A DNA stretch of 64,000 nucleotides from Paenibacillus cellulosilyticus (GTDB lineage: Bacteria > Bacillota > Bacilli > Paenibacillales > Paenibacillaceae). Where the stretch lies: contig NZ_QGTQ01000014.1 in assembly GCF_003182255.1 (NCBI RefSeq), positions 92,297 through 156,296 on the forward strand. The letters run 5' to 3'. Both the position numbers and the translations under genes were made by a program. Positions 44,160 through 53,424 of the stretch are shown here, in pieces. Position 1 is the first letter of the stretch, and each line of letters begins with the position of its first letter. The notes under the pieces were generated by a model. It was given only the letters and a program-made list of their open reading frames with translations, was not told the origin of the DNA and made no database searches.

Positions 44160-46238
44160 ATGTCAGTAAAACTGAGAAAGTTTCTATCGATATCGATCAT
44201 TCTTGCATTCTGCGTCGTCATTCTTGGCGCGTGCAGCAGCTCGAACAATGAAACCTCGTCGACGGAACCACAGAAAGAAACGACCGACGACAAGGCTAAT
44301 ACGGATGATACAGCAACAAAACCTACAGGTGAACCAACGACAATCGTATTTGGTACCCACTGGCAAGCGGGCGACGACCCGACATGGAAGGACCCTGTCA
44401 CGGGCAAATCGGGCATGGCGCCGGATCAGCTGCTTGCAAGAACGAAAGCGCAAGAGGCTGTTCTGAAAGAACTCAACGTGCAAATTAAATGGGTGCAATA
44501 TCCGGGCGACGTTCGTGAATCACTCTTGAAATCGGTACTCGCTAACGCGCCGATTGTTGACGTGGCATTGCTGTGGGGCGGCTCGCAAGGTACGCTGATC
44601 GGCCAGAACATTTTCCAATCCCTTGATGAATATAAGGACATCTTCAGCGATGAGGACAACTCCTGGATGTTCGGTGACCCGATGTTCGGCCACACGTACT
44701 TCCTGAACTACATTCTTGATTTCGTTAATCAATGGCCGCTCGTGTACAACGCAACTTACCTCGATAAGGTCGATGCGCTGAAAGAAAACGGCCAGACGGT
44801 TTATCCAGTCGATCTGTGGAAGCAAGGCAAATGGACTTGGTCCGCGTTCGAGGACTATCTGAAGAAAGTTAACGAGTACTACGCAAACAAGAAATCGCCT
44901 GTAAGAACGGATGTCCCAATCAAAGCATTCGAAACGGACTACCGCTATACGGCATTGCAAGCGATTCACTCGAACGGTGGCGCTGTTTATGGTGCGAATG
45001 GTCTGACGGCTGATGCTCCTGAAGCGAAGAAAGCCGTTGAATATATTGATAGTCTGATTTCCAAGAAGCTGATGATGTCCGTTCGTTATGGCGATGACAC
45101 TTCCGTGCCAGGCTGGACTTGGAACGGCAGCGACTTCGGTAACGGTGAGTCGGTCTTCACGAACATGGTGCCATGGCTCTCCAACGGCGCTGGTCAATCG
45201 CTCGCAGCGCGCGGCGAATCGATGGGTGTTGTACCATTCCCAAGACCAGATGACATTCCGGCAGATGATGCACGTTATGAGCAGCTCGTAACCCCAGGTA
45301 ACCAATTCGCGGTTCTGAAGGGCGTATCGAAAGAGAAAACAGAGCTCGCGTTGAAAGCGTACCAAATCTACTGGTCGACAGTTTACAAAACACTTTCAAG
45401 CAGCGACAAAGCGCTTGACTTCTTCACGAAGCAAGCGAAGATGACAGCTGTAAACTATGGCTTCGACGTAACGAACGAGAAGATTGGTCAAGGGATTATG
45501 GAAGGCTTCACGGGCATTGCAGGCAGCAAGCCGAACGAGTACTCGGGTATTATGCCATGGTCGAACTTGTGGACGGATACGATTCTCGGCAACTCGCTCT
45601 ACGGTTTGAATGGCTCGCCGAAATATGGCGGCGCAATTGATGCACAGAAAGGTCAAATCCTTGACGTGATCAGCGCGACAGAGAAAGCGCTTAGCACGGA
45701 TAAAACGGTCGACAACATGCCGCCAAGCTTCGCGCTTGTTGGCAAAGCGATCGCAATCGCAGCAGGCACAGATCCAGCTACTGTGAAGTGGGATACGCTT
45801 CTGAAGGCAACGGACGGTATCGACGGCGATATTCCATTCGCCAATGTGAAGGTTGATACGAGCGGTATTACGAAGGATAAAGTCGGTAAGTACGACAACG
45901 GCGTTGTCCTGACCGCTAAGGACGCAGCAGGCAACGAAGGCAAAGGTACCTTCGCAGTTATCGTCTTCGATGCGAAGAACACGACAGCTCCAACGATCAC
46001 GGCGAAGGAAGGCTACCGCACAATTAAAGTAAACGAAGATGCATCGAAAGTTAACTGGGGCAGCGATTTCGTCGAGCAAGCAGTTGACAAAGACGGCTTT
46101 GATTTGAAAGGCAATGTTACGGCGGATATTGGCAGCCTCGACGTTACGACGGCTGGCGAATACGACGTTAAGCTTACGGTAACGGACTACGCGGGCAACA
46201 AAGCGGATCTGACAATCAAGGTTAAAGTTGAGAAGTAA
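44160..46238 (+). CDS. Sugar-binding lipoprotein with C-terminal Ig-like domain
   Basis: Extracellular solute-binding lipoprotein of 692 residues. Lipobox VILGAC with Cys25, then an acidic/Thr linker and the family 1 binding fold (~55-530; WKQGKWTWSAFEDYLKKV, PDDIPADDARYEQLVTPGNQFAV). The last ~160 residues are two bacterial Ig-like/DUF5011-type units (ATDGIDGDIP...TAKDAAGNEG; LDVTTAGEYDVKLTVTDYAGNKADLTIKV), unusual for a binding protein. They may bind polymer or cell wall. It lies between the GH30 gene and the second binding protein, and a hairpin follows it. Confidence 0.9.
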   Translation: MSVKLRKFLSISIILAFCVVILGACSSSNNETSSTEPQKETTDDKANTDDTATKPTGEPTTIVFGTHWQAGDDPTWKDPVTGKSGMAPDQLLARTKAQEAVLKELNVQIKWVQYPGDVRESLLKSVLANAPIVDVALLWGGSQGTLIGQNIFQSLDEYKDIFSDEDNSWMFGDPMFGHTYFLNYILDFVNQWPLVYNATYLDKVDALKENGQTVYPVDLWKQGKWTWSAFEDYLKKVNEYYANKKSPVRTDVPIKAFETDYRYTALQAIHSNGGAVYGANGLTADAPEAKKAVEYIDSLISKKLMMSVRYGDDTSVPGWTWNGSDFGNGESVFTNMVPWLSNGAGQSLAARGESMGVVPFPRPDDIPADDARYEQLVTPGNQFAVLKGVSKEKTELALKAYQIYWSTVYKTLSSSDKALDFFTKQAKMTAVNYGFDVTNEKIGQGIMEGFTGIAGSKPNEYSGIMPWSNLWTDTILGNSLYGLNGSPKYGGAIDAQKGQILDVISATEKALSTDKTVDNMPPSFALVGKAIAIAAGTDPATVKWDTLLKATDGIDGDIPFANVKVDTSGITKDKVGKYDNGVVLTAKDAAGNEGKGTFAVIVFDAKNTTAPTITAKEGYRTIKVNEDASKVNWGSDFVEQAVDKDGFDLKGNVTADIGSLDVTTAGEYDVKLTVTDYAGNKADLTIKVKVEK

Positions 46239-46293
46239 GCTCCCGTTATAAAGCAGCAGATAAGGTCCTAACTGCAAATCGTCTACAGGCGGT

Positions 46294-46321
46294 AGGTGCT
46301 ATGAAGGCTTTCATAGCACCT
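46294..46321 (+). terminator. Hairpin after the binding lipoprotein gene
   Basis: AGGTGCTATGAA pairs perfectly with TTCATAGCACCT over a 4-nt loop. No T-run follows, so it is more likely an mRNA-protecting or partial-termination stem within the operon. Confidence 0.65.
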
Positions 46322-46330
46322 ATCAGCTAT

Positions 46331-46506
46331 AAGAGGTTATTCAAAAAGTCCGCTTTTGAAGCATCACAGGAAGCATATCGGCATCGAATCTTGAATGAAG
46401 CAACGACTTCCGGTTCTCGCGTAGCGCATCACTACGCTCCGATCCTCATTCCTTGCAGTCATTCAACCTTCTCGGTGCTGAAAACCGAACTTTTTGAACA
46501 CGCAAT
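46331..46506 (+). mobile_element. MITE of about 175 bp
   Basis: Left end AAGAGGTTATTCAAAAAGTCC and right end CCGAACTTTTTGAACACGC form imperfect terminal inverted repeats around TTCAAAAAGTyCGsTTTT. No transposase; the 69-codon frame across it has no plausible function. The right end lies 6 bp before the GGAGG of the 964-residue binding-protein gene. A shortened relative is at 24816-24862. Exact borders and target duplication are uncertain. Confidence 0.72.
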
Positions 46507-46525
46507 ATAACGGAGGTTCATGGTA

Positions 46526-49417
46526 ATGATCAAGAAGAAGAGAATGTTAGTTGGCAGTGTGCTGATCATCATCATCGCATTGGTCATACTCATACCTTCG
46601 CTGCGTTCAGGCGGCGCCAAGACGGCGAGTGCATCGCAGTCGGAGAACAATGAGGACTACGTTGAAGAATCCTACAGCCAATATCTCACTGACGCGGGGT
46701 ATTCGGGCCAGATGGCTTCTTCGGAAGTGAAAGTGGATCTATTGTCGTATCAGACGACGGACGGCATGACCGCGAGTGTAGAGAATGGCGCGGTTCAAAC
46801 TGGCGATACCGGCACGATTACGTGGAATGTCTCTGTGCAGGAAGCGGGCTTTTACAACATGGCCATCACTTATTTGCCCGTAGTAGGTACGAACTCGAAA
46901 ATCGAGCGAAAGCTGACCATTGATCATGAAAGCTTGTATACCGGCCTCACTCAATTGATCTTCAACAAATTATGGGACAATAGCGGCGGCACGCCGATTG
47001 TGAATAAAAACGGCAATGAAATCCTGCCTGTATCTGTAGAGAAGCCTGAGCTTACAACGGTCTATTTGAAGGATTCACGTCGCAGAAGCCTGGAGCCATA
47101 TAAGTTCTACTTAAGCGCTGGCACGCACACGATCTCCTTTGAGTCCGTTAAGGAGCCAGTCGTGATCAGCGACATTACGTTCAAAGCGGCCGAGGCAGTT
47201 AAGCCGTATGCGGAAGTCCTGAAGGAATGGGAGTCGCAATATAAAGTGTATGACGGTGACAATCTACTCTATCAGGCAGAGCGTACCGATGAGCATACGA
47301 TCGATATCGAGAAGTCGTCCGTCGACATCCTGATGACGACGGATTACAGCAATTCCAACACCGTTCCTTATCATCCTTACAAAATCAAGCTGAACACTAT
47401 CGGCGGCTCCAACTGGCGGACCCCTGGCGACTTCCTGCAATGGACAATCGACGTTCCAGAGGAAGGATTGTACCGGCTATCCTTCCGAGGGGAGCAGAAT
47501 ACGAACCGCGGTGTTATGTCTTATCGGCAGTTGAAGGTAAACGGCGAGGTTCCGTTCGAGGAAGCGATGGCGATTCCATTCGCCTTCCATTCTGGCTTCG
47601 TGAACTATGTACTGGAGAACGGCGAAGACGAGCTGCTTCTTCATCTTAAGAAAGGGCAGAACACGATCTCGCTGGAAGTTGTCCTCGGCGATTTCGCAAT
47701 GCCGCTGTCCGAAGTCGAGAAGAGCGTCTTGGCGCTTAATGAACTGTATCGCAAGACCGTCCAAATTACCGGCCTTGTACCAGACAAATACATCGACTAC
47801 GAAATTACGACGAAGATTCCGAATTACGTGGAAACGCTCACAACCGAAAGCGATCGTCTGAAGAAGGTCGTTGATGAACTCGTTCGCATCACGGGCGAGA
47901 AAGGCGAGAAAACGGCTATGGTCGAGAAGATGCAGGTACAGGCTGAGCGGCTGAGCCGTAAGCCAGACAGCGTTATCAGCGAGCTGTCAACCTTGCAGAA
48001 CAATATCTCGTCCTTGGGTACGTGGATCACATCGATCTCCGAGATGCCGCTTCAGTTGGACAGCTTCACGCTATCCGCACCGGGAGCGAAGCTGCCGAAG
48101 GCGAAGCCGAACTTTTTCGTGAAAAGCTATTATGGCACGGTTCGATTCTTGTCCACCTTCTTCGTTGATGAAACGAAAATGACCGAAACGAACGACAATA
48201 AAGCGCTCAAAGTATGGATCTCAGCTGGACGCGACCAAGCTCAAATTATTCGGAACTTGATCGATCAGGGCTTCACGGCAAATTCGAACATTGCCGTCGA
48301 TCTGCAGCTGATCCCTGAGGATGTTATTCTGCCAGCAACACTCGCAGGCAATGGGCCTGACGTCGCTTTAGCAGTACCGCAAGCGACGGTTATCAACTTC
48401 GCGATGCGGAACGCGCTGGTCGATCTGTCGAAGCTGGACGGCTTTGAGGAGCTGAAGGCGAAGTTCACCGATAGTGCGATGCGAACCGTAGGCTACCAGA
48501 ATGGGACGTACGGCCTTCCTGAGCAGCAAACGTTCATGATGATGTTCTATCGCGCAGATATTCTCAATCAATTGGGGCTGAAGCCTCCGACAACTTGGGA
48601 TGAAGTCGAGAGTCTGATCTCGATTCTGCATGCGAACAACTACGATTTCTATATGCCAGGCCAGGCATTGTATCCTTCGCTCGTTTATCAATACGGAGGA
48701 GATTTGTATCAGGGCAGTGGCAACGATTACGGCCTTCAAACGGGATTAACGAATGACAACGCGATGACGGCCTTCAACCGACTGACTCGTTTCTTCACAA
48801 GCAACCGTCTGCCTGTGTCTGCGGACTTCTCGAACCGTTTCCGTACAGGCGAAATGCCAGTAGGTATTGCACCTTATACGACGTACAACCAGCTTGAAGT
48901 ATTCGCACCAGAAATTCGCGGATTATGGTCGTTCGCCCCGCTGCCAGGTGTTCCTAATGAAGATGGCACGGTGAACCATCAGGCTACTGCCGAGACGATC
49001 GATAGCATTCTGATGAATGCGTCGGACAATAAGGAAGCGGGCTGGAAGTTTATTCAGTGGTGGCTGAGCACGGATACGCAGGCGCAATATGCGAAGTCGC
49101 TGGAGTCCGTCATTGGCGCGGCTGCACGTTATCCGACAGCGAATCTTGAGGTGTTGAAGCAGTTGCCATGGGCTAGCAAAGATTCCAAGCAAATTATTCA
49201 GCAGTTCAACGATACGGTAGGTATCCCTGAAGTGCCGGGCGGCTATATGACGACGCGGGCAATCGACTATGCATTCCGTGCCGTCGTCACAAGCGGTCTC
49301 AATCCGCGGGAAACGCTCTATTTGAACAGCAAGCAGATTGACAAGGAGCTTACGAAGAAACGTAAGGAATTCCATTTGTCATATTTGGACCAGAATCAAT
49401 TGAAAGAGGAGCAATAG
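46526..49417 (+). CDS. Membrane-tethered giant sugar-binding protein
   Basis: Protein of ~963 residues. A basic N-terminus and hydrophobic helix (~5-25) act as an uncleaved anchor; no lipobox. Two carbohydrate-binding-like beta-sandwiches follow (~60-215 and ~225-395), then a helical, coiled-coil-like spacer (~400-540) and a family 1 extracellular solute-binding domain (~555-920; LPEQQTFMMMFYRADILNQLGLKPPTTWDEV, EAGWKFIQWWLS). This is far larger than ordinary sugar-binding proteins (~430-580) and looks like a tethered receptor that both grips polymer and delivers oligosaccharide. GGAGG at 46512-46516 favours the ATG at 46526 over 46520. A MITE lies just upstream; permease genes follow 4 bp after the stop. 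Confidence 0.88.
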   Translation: MIKKKRMLVGSVLIIIIALVILIPSLRSGGAKTASASQSENNEDYVEESYSQYLTDAGYSGQMASSEVKVDLLSYQTTDGMTASVENGAVQTGDTGTITWNVSVQEAGFYNMAITYLPVVGTNSKIERKLTIDHESLYTGLTQLIFNKLWDNSGGTPIVNKNGNEILPVSVEKPELTTVYLKDSRRRSLEPYKFYLSAGTHTISFESVKEPVVISDITFKAAEAVKPYAEVLKEWESQYKVYDGDNLLYQAERTDEHTIDIEKSSVDILMTTDYSNSNTVPYHPYKIKLNTIGGSNWRTPGDFLQWTIDVPEEGLYRLSFRGEQNTNRGVMSYRQLKVNGEVPFEEAMAIPFAFHSGFVNYVLENGEDELLLHLKKGQNTISLEVVLGDFAMPLSEVEKSVLALNELYRKTVQITGLVPDKYIDYEITTKIPNYVETLTTESDRLKKVVDELVRITGEKGEKTAMVEKMQVQAERLSRKPDSVISELSTLQNNISSLGTWITSISEMPLQLDSFTLSAPGAKLPKAKPNFFVKSYYGTVRFLSTFFVDETKMTETNDNKALKVWISAGRDQAQIIRNLIDQGFTANSNIAVDLQLIPEDVILPATLAGNGPDVALAVPQATVINFAMRNALVDLSKLDGFEELKAKFTDSAMRTVGYQNGTYGLPEQQTFMMMFYRADILNQLGLKPPTTWDEVESLISILHANNYDFYMPGQALYPSLVYQYGGDLYQGSGNDYGLQTGLTNDNAMTAFNRLTRFFTSNRLPVSADFSNRFRTGEMPVGIAPYTTYNQLEVFAPEIRGLWSFAPLPGVPNEDGTVNHQATAETIDSILMNASDNKEAGWKFIQWWLSTDTQAQYAKSLESVIGAAARYPTANLEVLKQLPWASKDSKQIIQQFNDTVGIPEVPGGYMTTRAIDYAFRAVVTSGLNPRETLYLNSKQIDKELTKKRKEFHLSYLDQNQLKEEQ

Positions 49418-49421
49418 GCGA

Positions 49422-50354
49422 ATGCAGACGAGTCGACAAGTAAAGACAAGTAACGGCGTCAGAAGGTCGCCTATGCAGGTCTGGAAAGAGCATAAAGGCA
49501 AGTACTTGCTCATCCTGCCGTTCGCGATTTTATTCCTGGTGTTTACAATCATCCCTGTATTCACTTCGATCGTTATTAGCTTCACTTCCTTTAACATGTT
49601 GGAGCCGCCCGTGTTCATCGGGCTGCGCAACTATATCAACCTGACCGTGAATGACGATGTCTTCTTGATCGCGGTGAAGAACACCTTGTTCTTCGCCCTC
49701 ATCACCGGTCCGATCAGTTACCTGATGTGCTTCGTGTTCTCGTGGCTCATTAACGAGCTGTCGCCGAAGGTTCGCGCGGTCATGACGCTGGTGTTCTACG
49801 CACCTTCGATCTCCGGCAACGCCTACATGATCTGGAAGCTGATTTTCTCTTCCGATATGTATGGTTACGCCAACGCGTGGCTGCTGAAGCTAGGTTTCAT
49901 CAGCGAGCCGATCCTATTCTTCGATAAGAAGGAATATGTATTCCCGATTCTCGTACTCGTACAGCTCTGGCTCAGTCTTGGCGTCAGCTTCCTGGCGTTC
50001 ATCGCAGGCTTGCAGAACGTAGACAAATCGCTGTATGAGGCGGGACAGATTGACGGTATTCGCAACCGTTGGCAGGAGCTGTGGTTCATTACGCTTCCGT
50101 CGATGCGTCCGCAGCTGTTGTTCGGTGCAGTCATGCAAATAACCGCCTCATTGTCGGTATCCCAAATCTCAATCGAGCTTGCGGGCTTCCCATCGGTCGA
50201 ATATTCAGGCCATACGATTCTGACGCACTTGCACGACTACGGCTTCATTCGTCATGAGATGGGCTATGCATCAGCGATCGCAACAGTGCTGTTCTTCATC
50301 ATGGTGTTTACCAACATCATCGTCCAGAAAGTTCTGAGAAGGGTAGGTGCCTAG
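49422..50354 (+). CDS. Sugar ABC transporter permease, pair 1 (MalF/LplB-like)
   Basis: Permease of 310 residues with six membrane helices and EAA loop YEAGQIDGIRNRWQELWFITLP. It begins 4 bp after the giant binding-protein gene, whose sequence supplies the RBS (GAAAGAGGAGC). With the next gene it forms one of two permease pairs in this locus. No ATPase is encoded nearby, so a shared MsmX-type ATPase is expected. Confidence 0.92.
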   Translation: MQTSRQVKTSNGVRRSPMQVWKEHKGKYLLILPFAILFLVFTIIPVFTSIVISFTSFNMLEPPVFIGLRNYINLTVNDDVFLIAVKNTLFFALITGPISYLMCFVFSWLINELSPKVRAVMTLVFYAPSISGNAYMIWKLIFSSDMYGYANAWLLKLGFISEPILFFDKKEYVFPILVLVQLWLSLGVSFLAFIAGLQNVDKSLYEAGQIDGIRNRWQELWFITLPSMRPQLLFGAVMQITASLSVSQISIELAGFPSVEYSGHTILTHLHDYGFIRHEMGYASAIATVLFFIMVFTNIIVQKVLRRVGA

Positions 50355-50355
50355 G

Positions 50356-51246
50356 GTGAACAGCCTTCCATTAGCTATTAAGAAAGTGTATATGTCCAGG
50401 AAGTTCAAGCGGCGAAACAGGAGCATGTTCGGAGACGCTTCGCTGACGTTGTTTCTAGGCCTATTCGGATTATTCAGCGTCTGGCCGCTTGTCTTCATCA
50501 TTAATAACGCGTTCAAACCATTGAACGAAATCTTTATTTTCCCGCCGAAGCTGTTCGTGCAAAGCCCGACGCTGACGAACTTCCAAGACTTGTTCATCAT
50601 TATCGGCAACTCTTGGATCCCGATGTCGCGCTATCTATTCAACACCGTGTTTCTAACGGCAGCGGGTACGCTGAGCAGTGTCATTATCGGTTCGATGGCA
50701 GCCTTCCCGCTGGCGAAGTACGTATTCCCGGGCTCGAAGACGATGTCCAAAATGATCGTGTACTCGCTTATGTTCAACGGTACGGTAACCGCGCTGCCGA
50801 ACTACGTCATCATGTCGAAGCTGCATCTCATTGATACGTATTGGGCTGTTATTTTGCCAGCCGCAGCTTCAACCTTGGGTCTGTTCCTCATGCAGAACTT
50901 CATGGTGCAAATTCCGGATGCGTTGATCGAAGCGGCGAAGATGGACGGCGCTAATGAGCTCACGATCTTCTGGAAAGTGATGATGCCACTCTCGAAATCA
51001 GCATGGATCACGCTGATTATTCTGTCCTTCCAGAACCTATGGGGGACAACAGGCGGCGGCTTTATTTACACCGAGAAACTCAAGCCGATCAGCTACGCAT
51101 TATCGCAAATTGTTAATGCGGGCGTAGCGAGGACCGGGGTTGCCTCTGCCGTTACGCTCATTATGCTGATCGTGCCGATTGTCGTCTTCGTTATTTCGCA
51201 GAGCAATGTCATTTCGACGATGGCAACGTCTGGCATTAAAGAATAA
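50356..51246 (+). CDS. Sugar ABC transporter permease, pair 1 (MalG/LplC-like)
   Basis: Permease of ~296 residues with six membrane helices and EAA motif IEAAKMDGANELTIFWKVMMPL. The start is ambiguous: GTG 50347 (overlapping the previous gene), GTG 50356 with AGGTG 6 nt upstream, or ATG 50392. The intermediate one is used. It pairs with the permease encoded just before. NHL-protein gene follows 37 bp later in the same direction. Confidence 0.9.
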   Translation: MNSLPLAIKKVYMSRKFKRRNRSMFGDASLTLFLGLFGLFSVWPLVFIINNAFKPLNEIFIFPPKLFVQSPTLTNFQDLFIIIGNSWIPMSRYLFNTVFLTAAGTLSSVIIGSMAAFPLAKYVFPGSKTMSKMIVYSLMFNGTVTALPNYVIMSKLHLIDTYWAVILPAAASTLGLFLMQNFMVQIPDALIEAAKMDGANELTIFWKVMMPLSKSAWITLIILSFQNLWGTTGGGFIYTEKLKPISYALSQIVNAGVARTGVASAVTLIMLIVPIVVFVISQSNVISTMATSGIKE

Positions 51247-51283
51247 AGATCAATTCACAATCGGAAAGGAAGGCCCAACAGCT

Positions 51284-52738
51284 ATGAAATATAAATGGGC
51301 TGCTATTCTCGCCTTCATTCTTGTCATGATGCTTCCATCCGCCAACGCGTTTGCTGCCAATACATTCGAGCGCAATTATACGTACGATTACTGGTGGAAT
51401 GCGCAGAAAAGTCTACCGGCGTTCGAGCTTGTGAATCTCATCGATGGAAGCAGTATGGGGGATATCCCGCTCGGCAGTGTTGATGACGTCTATGTAAGCT
51501 CGAACCGCATCTTCCTTGCCGATTCGACGGAAAGCCGCATTGATGTGTTCGATATGAATCTGAAGCTGCTCATATCGATCAAGCTCGTGCGAGACGACGC
51601 GGGGAAGATCATGGTCAACCCTGAGACGAATCAACAGCTAATGCTCAATAAGCCGGAAGGTGTGTATCTCAGCGAGACATCTAACGAGCTCTTCATCGCA
51701 GATACGGAGGCAGGGCGGATCGTCGTTCTCGACGGAAGCACCTATGCTTACCGTCGGACGATTGAGAAGCCTGCGAATATGGTAGGCGTCACACAGTTTA
51801 AGCCTTCCAAGATCGTCGTCGACAAGGACGGACAGATCAGTGTCGTTGTCCAAGGCAGCTACGAGGGCATCATTCAATTGAATCACGATGGAACGTTTGC
51901 CCGCTACTTTGGCTTGAATAACCCGAGAGTTAATCTGGTGGACTACTTCTGGAAATCGATTGCTTCCAATCAACAGAAGGAGAAGATGAAGAAAATATTC
52001 GCACCGTCATTCAACAACTTGACGTTTGATTCGGAAGGCCTTATCTACGCCACGACCTTTGACGCTTCCGCGAAAAATAAAGTTTTCCGCTTCAACTCCA
52101 AGGGTGAGAACGTGCTGCTGCAGAACGGCTTCGCCCGCGTTATCGGTGACCTTACATTTGGGTGGAATAGTCAAGAAAGCCAATTCGTTGATGTAGCGGT
52201 ATCGGACTATGGCGTATACGCCTTGCTCGATAAGACCATGGGAAGGGTGTTTCTCTACAATTTCGACGGAGACTTAATGAATATTTTCGGAGGCTCCGGC
52301 AACTTGAAGGGAGACTTGAAGGAACCGACGGCAATTGCGTGGGCTGGCGACCGATTGATCGTGACGGATAAGACGTTCAGCGTCGCATATTTGTTCCAGC
52401 CTACCGAGTTCGGTCAAGCTGCACTGGATGCCGAGAAGCAATATTACAACGGCAAGTGGGAAGCAGCCAGCGAGGAATATGAGAAGACGCTTCATTTGAA
52501 TTCGAACTATGACATCGCTTATACAGGCGTCGGCCGAAACTACCTGATGCAGGATATGTACGAAGATGCGATGTACTACTTCGAGTTAGGCAACAGCCGG
52601 GGCTACTATTCCAAGGCGTATAACGGATACCGCAACTTGTTCATCCAGCACAACTTCATGTGGCTGATCATACCATTTGTGCTTGTCGCTTTCGCCTTAT
52701 TCTATTCCGAGTACCGATACAACAAGAGAAACGGATAG
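51284..52738 (+). CDS. NHL-type beta-propeller protein with TPR and C-terminal membrane anchor
   Basis: Exported protein of 484 residues. Signal peptide 1-~25 (ending NAFAA); a six-bladed NHL-like propeller (~45-385; VDDVYVSSNRIFLADSTESRIDVFD, KPEGVYLSETSNELFIADTEAGRIVVLD, PTAIAWAGDRLIVTDK); a TPR-like pair of helices (~395-455; QYYNGKWEAASEEYEKTLHLN, AYTGVGRNYLMQDMYEDAMYYFELG); then a single membrane helix (~462-480) with a short basic tail. The propeller would sit outside the cell next to the importer. AAAGGAAGG selects the ATG at 51284. Such proteins recur beside tethered binding proteins and Yip1/DUF5696 genes in Paenibacillaceae; their role is unknown, presumably assembly or polymer binding. 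Confidence 0.85.
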   Translation: MKYKWAAILAFILVMMLPSANAFAANTFERNYTYDYWWNAQKSLPAFELVNLIDGSSMGDIPLGSVDDVYVSSNRIFLADSTESRIDVFDMNLKLLISIKLVRDDAGKIMVNPETNQQLMLNKPEGVYLSETSNELFIADTEAGRIVVLDGSTYAYRRTIEKPANMVGVTQFKPSKIVVDKDGQISVVVQGSYEGIIQLNHDGTFARYFGLNNPRVNLVDYFWKSIASNQQKEKMKKIFAPSFNNLTFDSEGLIYATTFDASAKNKVFRFNSKGENVLLQNGFARVIGDLTFGWNSQESQFVDVAVSDYGVYALLDKTMGRVFLYNFDGDLMNIFGGSGNLKGDLKEPTAIAWAGDRLIVTDKTFSVAYLFQPTEFGQAALDAEKQYYNGKWEAASEEYEKTLHLNSNYDIAYTGVGRNYLMQDMYEDAMYYFELGNSRGYYSKAYNGYRNLFIQHNFMWLIIPFVLVAFALFYSEYRYNKRNG

Positions 52739-52793
52739 ATTCATATCTTTAAGAAGTTGCGTACTTTAATGGAAAGGATGGGGTTACTCCGAT

Positions 52794-53417
52794 ATGGCCA
52801 GTATGCTTGAAGATGGCAAATATATGTTCCATGTAATGCTGCATCCATTCGACGGGTTCTATGCGGTCAAGAATGTAAGAAAAAGAAGCTATACGCTTCC
52901 TACGCTCATCATGCTGATCTGCGGCATTACGGGTATTTTAAGCTATCAATATACCGGATTTATATTGAATTACAATCCGCTGTTTGCGATGAACAGCATC
53001 ATGATATTCGTCACGACCTTGGCTCCGTTCCTGTTGTTTCTTCTTAGCAACTGGAGCGTAACTACCCTGTTCGATGGGAACGGGACAATGGGCGATATCT
53101 ATATGGTCATGACGTATGCACTCGTGCCGAAGCTCCTATTTGACATTGTCGGCATTATTCTAAGCAATACGATCATTCAGGAAGAGGCGGCGCTGCTCCA
53201 TTCATTCGTCGTGATCGGAACGGTATGGTTCTATTTCTTACTATTCTGCGGTTTGTGCGTCATTCACGAATATTCGCCATTAACGAACATCGTCACGCTA
53301 ATCGTTACGTTCATCTCCGCAATCATGATTGTTTTCCTGGCTATGCTGTACTTCATGCTGGTCAGCAAGGTAATCGGATTCGTGTATACCGTAATCATTG
53401 AATGGATGAAAAGGTGA
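52794..53417 (+). CDS. Yip1-domain integral membrane protein
   Basis: Membrane protein of 207 residues with five predicted helices and the Yip1/YIF1-like layout: an N-terminal cytoplasmic HPFDGFYAVKNVRKRS segment before helix 1, then clusters near 35-55, 68-90, 105-125, 138-158 and 170-195. Bacterial Yip1-domain proteins have no known enzymatic function. Its gene is between the NHL and DUF5696-like genes, with 7 bp to the latter, so the three products are probably made together and form a membrane assembly with the importer. AAGGATGGGG precedes the ATG. Confidence 0.8.
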   Translation: MASMLEDGKYMFHVMLHPFDGFYAVKNVRKRSYTLPTLIMLICGITGILSYQYTGFILNYNPLFAMNSIMIFVTTLAPFLLFLLSNWSVTTLFDGNGTMGDIYMVMTYALVPKLLFDIVGIILSNTIIQEEAALLHSFVVIGTVWFYFLLFCGLCVIHEYSPLTNIVTLIVTFISAIMIVFLAMLYFMLVSKVIGFVYTVIIEWMKR

Positions 53418-53424
53418 TGCCAAG

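Noticed and set aside
46301..46510. 69-codon frame starting in the hairpin and crossing the MITE
   Set aside because: Its sequence is a hairpin arm followed by the MITE; no RBS and no protein character.
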